38,995 nucleotides of DNA from an uncultured Elusimicrobia bacterium (GCA_903867985.1 CAIPTO010000046.1:1-38995); one strand, 5' to 3'; shown: positions 15,488 to 24,387, counted from the first letter of the stretch. Notes: generated by a model from the sequence alone, not told the origin. Numbers and translations: made by a program.

Positions 15488-16351
15488 ATGATGATCAGTA
15501 AGCCGGTGGCCGCGGTAGCTGTGATCGGGGGAAGCGGGCTTTACGCGATGCAGGAGCTTAAGGGGATCAGGGAAATAAAGGTTAAAACCCCGTTCGGCAA
15601 CCCCTCTGATGCCGTGATATGCGGAACCCTTTCCGGCACCCCGGTGGCTTTTCTGCCCCGTCACGGCCGCAAACACGCGATCCTGCCAAGCGAGATCAAT
15701 CATCGCGCCAATATGTGGGCGCTCAAATTTCTGGGTGTAAAGACCATAATTTCGGTTAGCGCCGTGGGGTCTCTGAAAGCGGAGCTCGCGCCAGCGCATT
15801 TCGTGTTCCCGGACCAATTCATGGATGAGACCAAGGGCCGCGTCTCCACCTTTTTTGGCGGCGGTATAGTCGGGCACGTTCCCCTGGCTGAGCCCTTCTG
15901 TATGGGATTGTCTGAAATTATGTATAAAGAGTCCGTGAAGCTGGGCATTAAATCCCATTTCGGCGGCACTTACGTCTGCATGGAGGGGCCGGGGTTTTCC
16001 ACTAAAGCCGAGTCCTATTTCCACAGGAAGATGGGTTTCTCCATAATCGGGATGACCGTGGCCACTGAGGCCAAGCTCGCCCGCGAAGCCGGTTTCCATT
16101 ATTCCCCTGTTTCCTTGGTTACCGATTATGACTGCTGGAAAGAGGGTGAAGAGGTTGACCAGGAAAAAGTGACGGCCACCCTTAAAAAGAACATTGAAAA
16201 CATCAGGCGGCTGCTGGTGAAGATTGTCCCCATGGCGGGGAAGGCCGGCTGCCGCAATCATTGCCCGGATTTTATAAAAACCTCCGTGCTTACCCATAAA
16301 GAAAATTTCCCGCCGAAACTTTATAAGGGGCTCAAACCTTTTATAGGCTGA
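15488..16351 (+). CDS. mtnP: S-methyl-5'-thioadenosine phosphorylase
   Basis: The 287-residue protein shows the purine nucleoside phosphorylase family-2 pattern: VIGGSGLYAM, PRHGRKHAILPSEINHRAN, SAVGSLK, YVCMEGPGFSTKAE and TDYDCW. The two aspartates of TDYDCW favour 6-aminopurine substrates, which separates MTA phosphorylase from guanosine/inosine enzymes. It cleaves 5'-methylthioadenosine, a by-product of polyamine synthesis and SAM use, to adenine and methylthioribose-1-phosphate. The site loop reads IGMTVATEA where many relatives have NMTTxPE, so specificity is a little uncertain. GAGGAGA lies upstream of two consecutive ATG codons. Cytidine deaminase follows after four bases. Confidence 0.9.
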   Translation: MMISKPVAAVAVIGGSGLYAMQELKGIREIKVKTPFGNPSDAVICGTLSGTPVAFLPRHGRKHAILPSEINHRANMWALKFLGVKTIISVSAVGSLKAELAPAHFVFPDQFMDETKGRVSTFFGGGIVGHVPLAEPFCMGLSEIMYKESVKLGIKSHFGGTYVCMEGPGFSTKAESYFHRKMGFSIIGMTVATEAKLAREAGFHYSPVSLVTDYDCWKEGEEVDQEKVTATLKKNIENIRRLLVKIVPMAGKAGCRNHCPDFIKTSVLTHKENFPPKLYKGLKPFIG

Positions 16352-16355
16352 ATTT

Positions 16356-16805
16356 ATGAAAAAAGAAGCCAAAAACCGAAGCAGAAAGGCCCGGATAAAT
16401 TCCGTCCGCAAGAAGCTCATAGAGGCGGCTAAAAACGCGCAGAAGAATTCCTACTCCCCGTATTCGCGATATCCCGTGGGGGCCGCCGTTCTGGCCGGAT
16501 CAGGCAGGATATATTCCGGGTGCAATGTTGAGAACGCCTCGTTTGGCCTGGCCTGCTGCGCGGAGCGCGTGGCCATCTTTAAAGCTGTGAGCCATGGCGA
16601 AAAAAAATTATGCGCCGTGTGCGTGACTGCGAAGTCGGCCAAACCCTGCGGCGCCTGCCGGCAGGTTATAATAGAGTTCGCGCAAAAGGATGCTGAAATT
16701 ATATGCGTAGATTGGGAACCGCTTGAAAAGAAGGAAAAGATCACCTACACACGGGCCTCCAGGCTCTTGCCAAAACCCTTCAACCCTTCGGAAGCCGGGT
16801 TGTAG
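16356..16805 (+). CDS. cdd: Cytidine deaminase
   Basis: The 149-residue zinc enzyme has SYSPYSRYPVGAAVLA, substrate loop GCNVENASFGL, the zinc/proton-shuttle motif CAE (Cys68, Glu70) and the second zinc motif PCGACRQ (Cys98, Cys101). This is the small homotetrameric CDA type that converts cytidine and deoxycytidine to uridine. It has a basic N-terminal extension of about 25 residues compared with minimal members. Separated from the MTA phosphorylase gene by four bases, it forms a nucleoside-salvage pair with it. Confidence 0.94.
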   Translation: MKKEAKNRSRKARINSVRKKLIEAAKNAQKNSYSPYSRYPVGAAVLAGSGRIYSGCNVENASFGLACCAERVAIFKAVSHGEKKLCAVCVTAKSAKPCGACRQVIIEFAQKDAEIICVDWEPLEKKEKITYTRASRLLPKPFNPSEAGL

Positions 16806-16908
16806 GTGAAGTCGTAAGTGTTAAGGATCAAAGCCTGGCATCGGGGTATATCGGGGAGCCGTAATATTTAGAAACTTAATCCTTAAACGTTTTTAACACG
16901 GAGGTATC

Positions 16909-17286
16909 ATGGATGTTAAGACTCTCAGCAGGATAACCAAGTGGATGGAATCCACCGATCTGGAAGAGATAACCTGGAAGAACGGCGGGGAGAAGATCAG
17001 CCTCAAGGTTAACAATTCCCCCGAGTCCCACAGCAAGTTCTCCTCTACCATCGAGCCGGTGGCGTCTCCTTCGATCGGAATCTTCCGCTTTGCGCGCCCC
17101 GGCAAAGCGCATAACCTTAAAGAGGGAATGGCCGTTAAGAAAGGCGCCGAGCTGGGCGTGGTGGAGGTGGCTAAAGATTTTAGACCAGTCCTCTCTCCTA
17201 TAAGCGGGTGTCTTAAAATCATTTCCGTGGAAGATGGCAAGATCGTTGAATACGGGCAGCCATTGTTCTTCATAGAGCCCAGGTAA
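16909..17286 (+). CDS. accB: Biotin carboxyl carrier protein-like AccB with a non-canonical biotin site
   Basis: The 125-residue protein has an N-terminal helix of BCCP type (IDxLxRLMxxxxLxE-like: TLSRITKWMESTDLEEITW), a flexible linker and a C-terminal biotinyl/lipoyl fold with SPSIGIFRFA and VEYGQPLFFIEPR. The position normally reading EAMKM reads EVAKD (Lys89). The acceptor lysine is kept, but both methionines that flank it in nearly all BCCPs are lost. Biotinylation is therefore uncertain; the protein may be modified by a tolerant ligase or be a carrier-like paralogue. GGAG precedes the ATG. The accC-type carboxylase gene lies downstream, with one gene between. Confidence 0.8.
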   Translation: MDVKTLSRITKWMESTDLEEITWKNGGEKISLKVNNSPESHSKFSSTIEPVASPSIGIFRFARPGKAHNLKEGMAVKKGAELGVVEVAKDFRPVLSPISGCLKIISVEDGKIVEYGQPLFFIEPR

Positions 17287-17363
17287 AAAGAAAGGGTGCA
17301 TGTGAGAGGGGTTTGGGCGTAGTTTAAAAATTCCTGTTTCTGCCCTCCCCTGCGCCCCACATT

Positions 17364-19031
17364 ATGTCCCAAAAATCCGCCGTCATAAAATGCCAGAAAT
17401 GCGGGCACGTGTCCAATATCATAAGCGATACCTGCATCCGGTGCGGCTCCCGGCTTGAAAAGATCTGCGGCGACTGCGGCTTTTCAAACGAGGTGGAGAA
17501 GAACTACTGCGACCAGTGCGGTGTCTTGCTGACGCTTAAGGCGGGGCGCCCCGTTGAGGCCGGGGATAATATGATCAGGCCCGCTCCCCCGCACGACAAA
17601 GCCCCCTCCCCAAAAGCAATTCCCAAATTTCAATTCGAAATGCAGCCGATACAGGATACAGTGGCCGAAAAAGAGGCTTCTTTCAGGAGCCGCCCGCCGG
17701 CCAGGAATCCAGCGGCCCCGGATATCCCGCCTGTCGCGCCGCAAGTTTCGGTCCCCGCCGTGCCGTCAAAGACCGACAAGCTCCAGATTACCTCCAGGAT
17801 TTCATTTTCTGCCAGAAAAATTTATGGTGCCCTTATCATCGCCGGTTTGTTGGCGGTCCTGGTTTTTTTGCTGTGGCTGATAGTGGCGCCTCACATGTCT
17901 AAATTTTCGCTCAAAATGGCCGCCAATAATTACCTTAAAAAGCTTTCTACCGGCCGGTATGAAGAGGCTTACGCGATGCTTTCTACCAACTCCAAGTCGG
18001 CCTGCTCAATGAAGGATTACATCGATTACAGTAAACAGTATTACGACAATGTTCCGCCTTGGAAGTTTACCGATGTTGAGGTGTTCGCTATGGAGGCGGA
18101 TGCCGCCATGGTGCGCTATCAGCTGAAGGTGGGTACGGAGCCCTGGCGCACCGATTATATCTCATTTGTCAAGGAGCACAATAATTGGACGCGTCCGTAC
18201 ATCTGGATGCTCTTTGAACCCATAGACACGGCCATTGCCAAGCAGAATTATCCACAGGCGCTGTTCCTGGCCCAAAAACTGTACCTCACCGACCCGATGG
18301 ACCCCCGCAGCTCCGGATACCTGTGCGCTTCCGAGTTCTTTATGGGACTTTACGAAGAGGCGGCCGATTCCTGCAGGAAGACCGTTGTTTCCGCCGCCAC
18401 TTATCCGGTTGGATTCACCGCCGAGGAAATTTTCTGGTTCAAGTTTTATCACGCCGACAGTCTGCGCTTCGTGCGGAAACTTGAGCTGGCGCTGGACGCG
18501 TACGCTGAACTGCTTAAATCCGGGATCGGCTCCTCGAGGGACCAGTGTAACCTTCTGCTGAGCCGGGCCGACACTTACGTGAAGCTTAAAAGGTACGACT
18601 CCGCTCTGGACGACATGCTTAAAGCCGACGGCGTGTGCACTGATGATCCAAACCGCGCCGAGGTGGTCAGGCGCATGAGATTTATGAACGGCGAAGCGCG
18701 TGCGGACGCCATACTCTTCGCGCAGCAGACAAGGTCCAGGGCTGATCTGCCGCCTTTCGGAGAATTAAGGCGTAAAGCGCTGGACTCCCTGGCCGCCCGG
18801 CTCGGCCCCAAAAATATGAGGTATATGCCGAAAGATAATTGGGTGGCCGCTCATTTGTCCGGCCCTGAATACCGCGTAGTGCTTTGGCAGGAAGGGTTAA
18901 ATCCTAATACGCGGCAAAAAGATATTAAAAGCGTGTATGCGTTCATGGTCAATCTGTGGACCGGTGTTATTATCAGACTTGAGGAAGACGTGCGGCCTCA
19001 GCGAAAAGCGGCTGTGAGGCAAAGGGAGTAG
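17364..19031 (+). CDS. Double zinc-ribbon, membrane-anchored TPR protein
   Basis: The 555-residue protein opens with two CxxC...CxxC zinc ribbons (Cys10/13/24/27 and Cys35/38/49/52), then a proline-rich linker and one transmembrane helix (about 153-175). An extracytoplasmic region follows: first an NTF2/DUF4878-like segment (about 182-285, ANNYLKKLSTGRYEEAYAML), then TPR-like helical repeats (about 290-440, with ALFLAQKLYLTDPMDPRS and ALDDMLKADG). Cytoplasmic zinc ribbon plus periplasmic repeats suggests an envelope scaffold or sensor. I do not recognise a named family. It sits between accB and accC in the same direction, though no role in carboxylation is evident. Confidence 0.75.
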   Translation: MSQKSAVIKCQKCGHVSNIISDTCIRCGSRLEKICGDCGFSNEVEKNYCDQCGVLLTLKAGRPVEAGDNMIRPAPPHDKAPSPKAIPKFQFEMQPIQDTVAEKEASFRSRPPARNPAAPDIPPVAPQVSVPAVPSKTDKLQITSRISFSARKIYGALIIAGLLAVLVFLLWLIVAPHMSKFSLKMAANNYLKKLSTGRYEEAYAMLSTNSKSACSMKDYIDYSKQYYDNVPPWKFTDVEVFAMEADAAMVRYQLKVGTEPWRTDYISFVKEHNNWTRPYIWMLFEPIDTAIAKQNYPQALFLAQKLYLTDPMDPRSSGYLCASEFFMGLYEEAADSCRKTVVSAATYPVGFTAEEIFWFKFYHADSLRFVRKLELALDAYAELLKSGIGSSRDQCNLLLSRADTYVKLKRYDSALDDMLKADGVCTDDPNRAEVVRRMRFMNGEARADAILFAQQTRSRADLPPFGELRRKALDSLAARLGPKNMRYMPKDNWVAAHLSGPEYRVVLWQEGLNPNTRQKDIKSVYAFMVNLWTGVIIRLEEDVRPQRKAAVRQRE

Positions 19032-19122
19032 CCCTGCGGATTAAAAGTCAGATTTCAGAACTTACCGCTTTCAGGTCAATCCTTGTGAATTTAATCCACG
19101 GTCATTCGGGAGGTTATTAGCT

Positions 19123-20460
19123 ATGTTTAAGAAGATATTAATTGCCAATCGCGGCGAGATCGCCATCAGGGTTATGCGCACATTGAAGGAAATGGGCATT
19201 AAATCCGTAGCTGTTTATTCCGAGGCTGATCGTTCCTGTCTGCATGTGAGAGAAGCCGATGAAGCTGTCTGTATCGGTCCGGCCATAGCAAAGGAAAGTT
19301 ATCTGAACATCTCCGCCATAATATCCGCCGCGAAAGTGACGGGCTCTGAGGCGATCCATCCCGGCTACGGGTTCCTGTCTGAAAATCCGGTATTTTCAGC
19401 CGCCTGCGCGGAAAACGGCATCGTTTTTATAGGTCCGAGCCCGAAAGCGATAGAGATGCTGGGCCATAAATCCAGCGCCCGCAAGATAGCTGTCAAAGGC
19501 GGTATCCCGGTCACCCCGGGCACCAGGGACTGCGTCACTAAGGATTTTCTGAAAGAAGCCGAACAGATCGGGTTTCCTATCATGATAAAAGCCGCGGCCG
19601 GCGGCGGAGGGAAGGGTATACGTATTGTAAGGGAAAAGGGGCAGCTTGACCACGAATTCCATATGGCCTCCTCCGAAGCGCGGTCAGCGTTTAATAACGG
19701 AGACGTTTATTTTGAAAAGTATATAGAGAATCCCCGTCACGTCGAGGTGCAGTTCGCCCGTGACTCTAAAGGCGCCGCTGTAGCTTTCCCGGAGCGCGAT
19801 TGTTCCATACAGCGCCGTCATCAGAAGCTGGTTGAGGAGTCTCCCTCCCCCGCCGTAAGCCAGAAGCTCCGTGCCAAACTGGAAGAGGCCGCCATTAGTC
19901 TGGCCGACACCGCCGATTATGTGGGAGTGGGCACGGTGGAATTCCTGATGGATCGGGAAAAGAACTTTTATTTTATGGAAGTTAACACCCGCCTGCAGGT
20001 GGAGCATCCCGTGACCGAAACTATAACCCGGACAGATCTGGTCAGGGAGCAGATCCTGATAGCGGCCGGCGAAAAGCTCAGCCTGTCCCGCGCCAGGGCG
20101 TCAGCGTTTGACGGGCACGCTATAGAATACCGTATCAACGCCGAAGATTTTTCCAAAAATTTCGCGCCTTCGGTGGGGCGCATAGAGGAATGGATCGCCC
20201 CCGGCGGGCCAGGCATAAGGCTGGACACCCATATGTATCAGGGGTACAAACTTCCGATTTATTATGACAGCATGTTGGCTAAGCTGATCGTGTGGGGTTC
20301 TGATCGCGCCGCCGCCATTGCCCGTTCCAGGCGCGCCTTGAGCGAGTTCAAGGTCAGCGGCATATCAACCACGATTAATTTACACAAAATGATAGTAGAG
20401 TCCCCTGAATTCCAGGCCGGGACCGTCGACACAGGCTTTATGGAAAGGTTATTAAAATAA
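19123..20460 (+). CDS. accC: Biotin carboxylase subunit of acetyl-CoA carboxylase
   Basis: The 445-residue ATP-grasp enzyme has KILIANRGEIAIRVMRTLKE, HPGYGFLSEN, the glycine-rich ATP lid KAAAGGGGKGIRI, RHVEVQFARD, ERDCSIQRRHQKLVEESPS and the active-site EVNTRLQVEHPVTE. It carboxylates biotin on BCCP with bicarbonate and ATP, the first step of malonyl-CoA formation. Length matches E. coli AccC. The ATG follows GGGAGG. Clustering with the accB-like gene is typical, but the intervening zinc-ribbon gene is not. It could also serve another biotin-dependent carboxylase. Confidence 0.94.
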   Translation: MFKKILIANRGEIAIRVMRTLKEMGIKSVAVYSEADRSCLHVREADEAVCIGPAIAKESYLNISAIISAAKVTGSEAIHPGYGFLSENPVFSAACAENGIVFIGPSPKAIEMLGHKSSARKIAVKGGIPVTPGTRDCVTKDFLKEAEQIGFPIMIKAAAGGGGKGIRIVREKGQLDHEFHMASSEARSAFNNGDVYFEKYIENPRHVEVQFARDSKGAAVAFPERDCSIQRRHQKLVEESPSPAVSQKLRAKLEEAAISLADTADYVGVGTVEFLMDREKNFYFMEVNTRLQVEHPVTETITRTDLVREQILIAAGEKLSLSRARASAFDGHAIEYRINAEDFSKNFAPSVGRIEEWIAPGGPGIRLDTHMYQGYKLPIYYDSMLAKLIVWGSDRAAAIARSRRALSEFKVSGISTTINLHKMIVESPEFQAGTVDTGFMERLLK

Positions 20461-20530
20461 GTGCAGTAAGTGATAAGTGGCGGGCGTCAGGTTTTGCCAT
20501 TTAATACTTAATGCCGGATCTTTATTAATT

Positions 20531-21016
20531 ATGACCACAAAACACAAGATCGTGACCTTGAAGAGAGCTCTCGCCGCCAGGGGAAAAGCCGCGGCGACCG
20601 GAAAAAAAATAGTTTTCACCAACGGCTGTTTTGATGTTATACATTCCGGCCATGTTTGGCTGCTGGAAAAATCGCGGTCATTAGGCGATACGCTTATAGT
20701 GGGACTGAACTCCGACGCGTCTGTCCGGAGATTAAAAGGGCCCTCCAGGCCTCTTAACAGCCTTAATGACAGGGCCAGGGTGCTGGCGGCGCTGGAGGCC
20801 GTGGATATGGTTGTGCCTTTTACCGCCGACACCCCTTATGAACTCATAAGAGCTCTGAGGCCTGACATTCTGGTCAAGGGGTCGGATTACGCCCATGGAG
20901 AGATCGTAGGCAGGGAGTTTTCCGGCCGGACCGTCAGAGTTTCTCTGGTCAAAGGGCGGTCTACTACCAGGCTTATAAAGAAGATGGGCTCAAAAAAGAG
21001 GATTGGAAGGCCGTAA
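20531..21016 (+). CDS. rfaE2: D-glycero-beta-D-manno-heptose 1-phosphate adenylyltransferase (RfaE2/HldE C-domain type)
   Basis: The 161-residue protein belongs to the cytidylyltransferase-like superfamily: FTNGCFDVIHSGHVWLLEKS with the HxGH nucleotide-binding motif, GLNSDASVRRLKGPSRPLN, VVPFTADTPYELI, ILVKGSDY and the C-terminal STTRLIKK. It resembles the stand-alone second domain of HldE, which adds AMP to heptose-1-phosphate to make ADP-heptose for LPS core. Glycerol-phosphate cytidylyltransferase is the alternative but lacks the KGSDY block. The ATG at 20531 is preferred to an upstream in-frame start because it begins close to the family N-terminus. An outer membrane with heptosylated LPS is implied. 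Confidence 0.9.
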   Translation: MTTKHKIVTLKRALAARGKAAATGKKIVFTNGCFDVIHSGHVWLLEKSRSLGDTLIVGLNSDASVRRLKGPSRPLNSLNDRARVLAALEAVDMVVPFTADTPYELIRALRPDILVKGSDYAHGEIVGREFSGRTVRVSLVKGRSTTRLIKKMGSKKRIGRP

Positions 21017-21216
21017 GATCAAGGGCTCGGGCGGTATAAGCGTCTCCTTAACGGCTAACCCTCTTTTTTCCGGCTTTTTTCCTATGATTGGCCCCGTAAA
21101 TTTAATAAAATAAGAATGATGGTTGGGCGCTTGTATCAAGGATTAAAAATAGAGCGTAAGGCTTCCGGTGTTTCAAGCTTTAATTCTTGATCCCCGAATT
21201 TGCAATTGAGGTAAAA

Positions 21217-22425
21217 ATGAAAGATATATTTGAAAAATGCAGGAACTTCCATTTCGCTAAGCAGCTTATGGCGGCCGGCATATATCCCTACTTTAAAGAG
21301 CTCTCCTCCGAGCAGGCCCCCGAGGTGACCATCCAGGGCAGAAAATTTATAATGTTCGGCTCCAACAACTATCTGGGCCTTGCCAACGACCCCAGAATGA
21401 AGAAGGCGGCGATAGACGCTGTGAATAAGTTCGGCACAGGAGTCGCCGGGTCCAGATTTTTAAACGGGAACACTATCCTTCACACCGAACTGGAACGTAA
21501 GCTGGCCGCGTTTAAAGGACGGGAAGCCGCGCTGGTGTACGCTACCGGCTACCAGATGAATCTGGGAGTGGTTTCCGCCCTTGTCGGGAAGGGCGACATT
21601 GTTATTGTGGACAAACTGGACCATGCCAGCATCCTGGACGGTTGCCGGCTTTCCGGCGGAGAGATACGCCGCTATAAGCATAATAATACCGAAGATCTTG
21701 AGCGGGTTCTTAAAGAATCGGGCCCCAAGCACGGCAAGCTTGTGATAGTGGACGGGGTTTTCTCCATGGAGGGCGACATCGCCCCGGTTCCGGAAATATC
21801 CAGGCTTTGCAAGAAATACGGAGCCAGGCTGATGGTGGATGATGCTCACGCGACCGGAGTGCTGGGCCCCCGAGGCCGGGGTACCTGCGAACATTTCGGG
21901 CTTACCAACAAAGATGTGGACATAGTGGTCGGCACCTGTTCTAAATCTTTTGCCTCCATCGGCGGTTTCGCCGTGGGTGACGCGGAGCTTATGCACTATA
22001 TCCAGCACCTCTCCCGCTCCATGATCTTTTCCGCCGCTCTGCCGCCGGCCTCAGTGGCGGCCATTTCGAAAGCTATAGATATTATCGAGAGCGAGCCGCA
22101 GCGCATCAAAAAGCTCTGGGACAACTCCAAGTACCTGATGACGCGCTTCAAAGCCATGGGCTGCAACACCGGAGAGACCCGGACCCCTATTATCCCGGTA
22201 CTTATAGGCGACAACATGAAGACATTCGCCCTCTGGAAAGCGCTCTATGATAAAGGCATCTTCACCAATCCGGTGGTAAGCCCCGCTGTGCCCCCAAAAC
22301 GCTCGCTCCTGCGCGTGGTCGTGACGGCCACTCATACCAGAGACCACCTTGACCGCGCCCTGAATATTTTCGAGGACTGTTATAAAAAAGTCCTTAAAAA
22401 AAAGACTCCCATTCTGACAAGATAA
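21217..22425 (+). CDS. Serine palmitoyltransferase-like alpha-oxoamine synthase
   Basis: The 402-residue PLP enzyme starts at the ATG at 21217 with TTGAGG upstream. Motifs: IYPYFKELSSEQ, GRKFIMFGSNNYLGLANDP, FGTGVAGSRFLNGN, LDHASILDG (His136 stacks on PLP), VDDAHATGVLG, the PLP lysine in GTCSKSFASIGG (Lys243) and NPVVSPAVPP. The combination of YPYF at the N-terminus, GSNNYLGL and NPVVxPAVPP matches bacterial serine palmitoyltransferases better than KBL (glycine C-acetyltransferase) or BioF, although these share the fold. The next gene, two bases away, is a BcerS-like acyltransferase, which supports a sphingoid-base role. Confidence 0.82.
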   Translation: MKDIFEKCRNFHFAKQLMAAGIYPYFKELSSEQAPEVTIQGRKFIMFGSNNYLGLANDPRMKKAAIDAVNKFGTGVAGSRFLNGNTILHTELERKLAAFKGREAALVYATGYQMNLGVVSALVGKGDIVIVDKLDHASILDGCRLSGGEIRRYKHNNTEDLERVLKESGPKHGKLVIVDGVFSMEGDIAPVPEISRLCKKYGARLMVDDAHATGVLGPRGRGTCEHFGLTNKDVDIVVGTCSKSFASIGGFAVGDAELMHYIQHLSRSMIFSAALPPASVAAISKAIDIIESEPQRIKKLWDNSKYLMTRFKAMGCNTGETRTPIIPVLIGDNMKTFALWKALYDKGIFTNPVVSPAVPPKRSLLRVVVTATHTRDHLDRALNIFEDCYKKVLKKKTPILTR

Positions 22426-22426
22426 A

Positions 22427-23539
22427 ATGCCATTAGAAATAAAAGAGCTTGATGAAAGCGCCATCGGCGCTTTTGTGGAATTCCCTTACAACCTTTTCAA
22501 GGGTCATCCTTATTGGGTCGGTGAACTCAAAAAGGACGTTGTTCACCTGCTGGGGTTGAACCATCCTTTCTGGCGTCACGGCGAACGCAGGCTTTTTATG
22601 GCTTACAGGGACGGCCGGCCCGTCGGCCGTATCGCGGCCATCATAAACAGCAAACACAACGCTTTTCATAACGAGAAGTGCGGGTTTTTCGGATTTTTCG
22701 ACTGTATGGATGACAGCGAAGCCTCGGCGGGCCTGTTTGACGCGGCGCTTAAATGGATCAAGGCCAAGGGGATGGATAAAGTCAGAGGTCCGGTTAATCC
22801 TTCCACCAACGAATCCTGCGGCCTCCTTGTGGAGGGTTTCGACTCCCCCCCCATGGTTATGATGCCGTATAATCCGCCGTATTACGCTGATCTCATTGCC
22901 GCCTCCGGTTTCGCCAAGGTTAAGGATCTTTACGCCTTTCAGGCTTACACCAAGGACGGTTTTCCCGAAAGGCTGGATAAGATAGTGCGGCGGATGACCC
23001 GCGCCGGTAATATCAAGGTGGAGCTGGTAGATATAAAGCGCATAGATAAGGCTCTGGCCGACCTGAAAGATATTTATAACGCCGCCTGGGATAATAATTG
23101 GGGCTTTGTGCCGATGACCAACGAGGAGATGGATGAGATGGCCCGGTCCCTCAAGCCGCTTCTTAAGCCCGAGTATCTGTATTTTGTTAAAGTGGACGGC
23201 CGACCGGCCGGTTTCGTTCTTCTCCTGCCCGATTTCAACGCCGCTCTCAAGGTGGTCAACGGTGCCCTTAATCCCCTTAATATCCTTCCGTTTCTTTATA
23301 AAATGTTTTCCAGGATCAATCGCGGCCGGTTGCTGGCTTTAGGCGTTAAAAAAGAATTCAGGGGCCGCGGACTGGAGCTTCTTCTTATCAAGCAGGCTTT
23401 GGCGTCGGTCGTTAAGATGGGGTGGGAATACGGCGATCTGTCCTGGACGCTGGAGGATAATGATTTGATCAATAACGTTATCCTGGCGGTGGGCGCCAAG
23501 GTCTACAAAAAGTTCCGCATCTACGAAAAAGAAATATAA
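22427..23539 (+). CDS. YghO/bacterial ceramide synthase (BcerS)-like GNAT acyltransferase
   Basis: The 370-residue protein matches the YghO-like family: FVEFPYNLFKGHPYWVG near the N-terminus, RLFMAYRDGRPVGRIAAIIN, the central GPVNPSTNESCGLLVEGFD and MMPYNPPYYADLI blocks, and a second GNAT-like half with VKVDGRPAGFVLLLPD and LGVKKEFRGRGLELLLIK (acyl-CoA loop RGRGLE). Bacterial ceramide synthase of Caulobacter is reported in this family; the present protein's acceptor is inferred from its neighbour. The ATG is two bases after the SPT-like stop, so the two are translationally linked. A 9-bp hairpin (23548-23569) follows but has no T-run. Confidence 0.78.
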   Translation: MPLEIKELDESAIGAFVEFPYNLFKGHPYWVGELKKDVVHLLGLNHPFWRHGERRLFMAYRDGRPVGRIAAIINSKHNAFHNEKCGFFGFFDCMDDSEASAGLFDAALKWIKAKGMDKVRGPVNPSTNESCGLLVEGFDSPPMVMMPYNPPYYADLIAASGFAKVKDLYAFQAYTKDGFPERLDKIVRRMTRAGNIKVELVDIKRIDKALADLKDIYNAAWDNNWGFVPMTNEEMDEMARSLKPLLKPEYLYFVKVDGRPAGFVLLLPDFNAALKVVNGALNPLNILPFLYKMFSRINRGRLLALGVKKEFRGRGLELLLIKQALASVVKMGWEYGDLSWTLEDNDLINNVILAVGAKVYKKFRIYEKEI

Positions 23540-23728
23540 ATTAACCTGAAAGCTGCAGTCGCAGCTTTCCGCCCGCGTAGCGGACGCCCTTCGGGAGGAA
23601 TACACCTCGTCGGGCCTGTCGCGCATAGCACTTGGCCCTCCGCCCGCTTCGCGGGGAATCCCGCAGAATAATTCTGTTTTCTTATTGTTCCAATGAGAAC
23701 CATTCCAAACTGCAGGATTCATGTTAAA

Positions 23729-23756
23729 AACGCCGCGCGCTAAAAGCCGCGGCGTT
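23729..23756 (-). terminator. Intrinsic terminator at the convergent BcerS-like / lipoprotein gene junction
   Basis: AACGCCGCG (23729-23737) pairs exactly with CGCGGCGTT (23748-23756) around a 10-base loop. Minus-strand transcription reads into a short T-run (A-run at 23726-23730 on the plus strand). It ends the three-gene protease operon that stops at 23785. The 23540-23728 interval otherwise holds only a small hairpin and no gene I can support. Confidence 0.7.
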
Positions 23757-23784
23757 CGTTATGGGTCCGAAAGTCTGATGGCCT

Positions 23785-24387
23785 TCAGGGCTTGCCTTTA
23801 AAACTTTTCGCTATCTTTTCAAACGCCGGCAGATTTTCTGTAAAAGCGTCTTTTGCTGCCGAAAATTTCAGCACATAAAACCCATCTTTAGCTGGCAGGA
23901 CGTACATCTTCTCTTTCATCTGCACACTTTCATCTGATTTGGTTTGCGGGTGCAGATACTCCAACACCTCATTGGCTAACTCGAAACCATTGCGCCCCGC
24001 GAGCTTTATCTTTTTTGCTGGCTCATAATTTTCACGGGCGCTTTTGGTTTCACCCAGAACATTCTTGGAGTTGCGGCTTATAAAATTGCGGTAGTCCGTG
24101 AAATCCTCGTTGTCCTTGGCGTAATATGACACAAACACCGAGGTGGGAACCTTTTCGGATTTAGGGGCTAGCAGTTGTATCTCGTAAATATTATACTCCT
24201 CATCCTTCTCCTTCTCTCTCACGAGAGTCCAGTTGGACGGTATGCTGCAGGAGAAGTAATTATTATCCATATAATAGCCCTTGAATTGTGTTTGCGGTTT
24301 GGCGTCAGCGCCCCTTTTTACCGTGCCGGCACAGGCCGCCGCGGTCGCAAGGGAAAGTATAAATATAACCGAGAATATGTTTTTCAT
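23785..24387 (-). CDS. Predicted lipoprotein or secreted protein, PsbP/DcrB-like
   Basis: The 200-residue protein has an N-terminal signal (MKNIFSVIFILSLATAA) ending in AACAG, a weak lipobox around Cys19. The mature part has the pattern NNYFSCSIPSNWTLVRE, an alternating beta segment with FVSYYAKDNEDFTDYRNFI and a C-terminal FYVLKFSAAKDAFTENLPAF ending in a helix with KSFKGKP. This resembles small PsbP/DcrB-type envelope proteins, but I cannot name a function. The start overlaps the end of the upstream 615-residue gene (ATGA), so it is the third gene of the C11-protease operon. Confidence 0.7.
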   Translation of the reverse strand: MKNIFSVIFILSLATAAACAGTVKRGADAKPQTQFKGYYMDNNYFSCSIPSNWTLVREKEKDEEYNIYEIQLLAPKSEKVPTSVFVSYYAKDNEDFTDYRNFISRNSKNVLGETKSARENYEPAKKIKLAGRNGFELANEVLEYLHPQTKSDESVQMKEKMYVLPAKDGFYVLKFSAAKDAFTENLPAFEKIAKSFKGKP

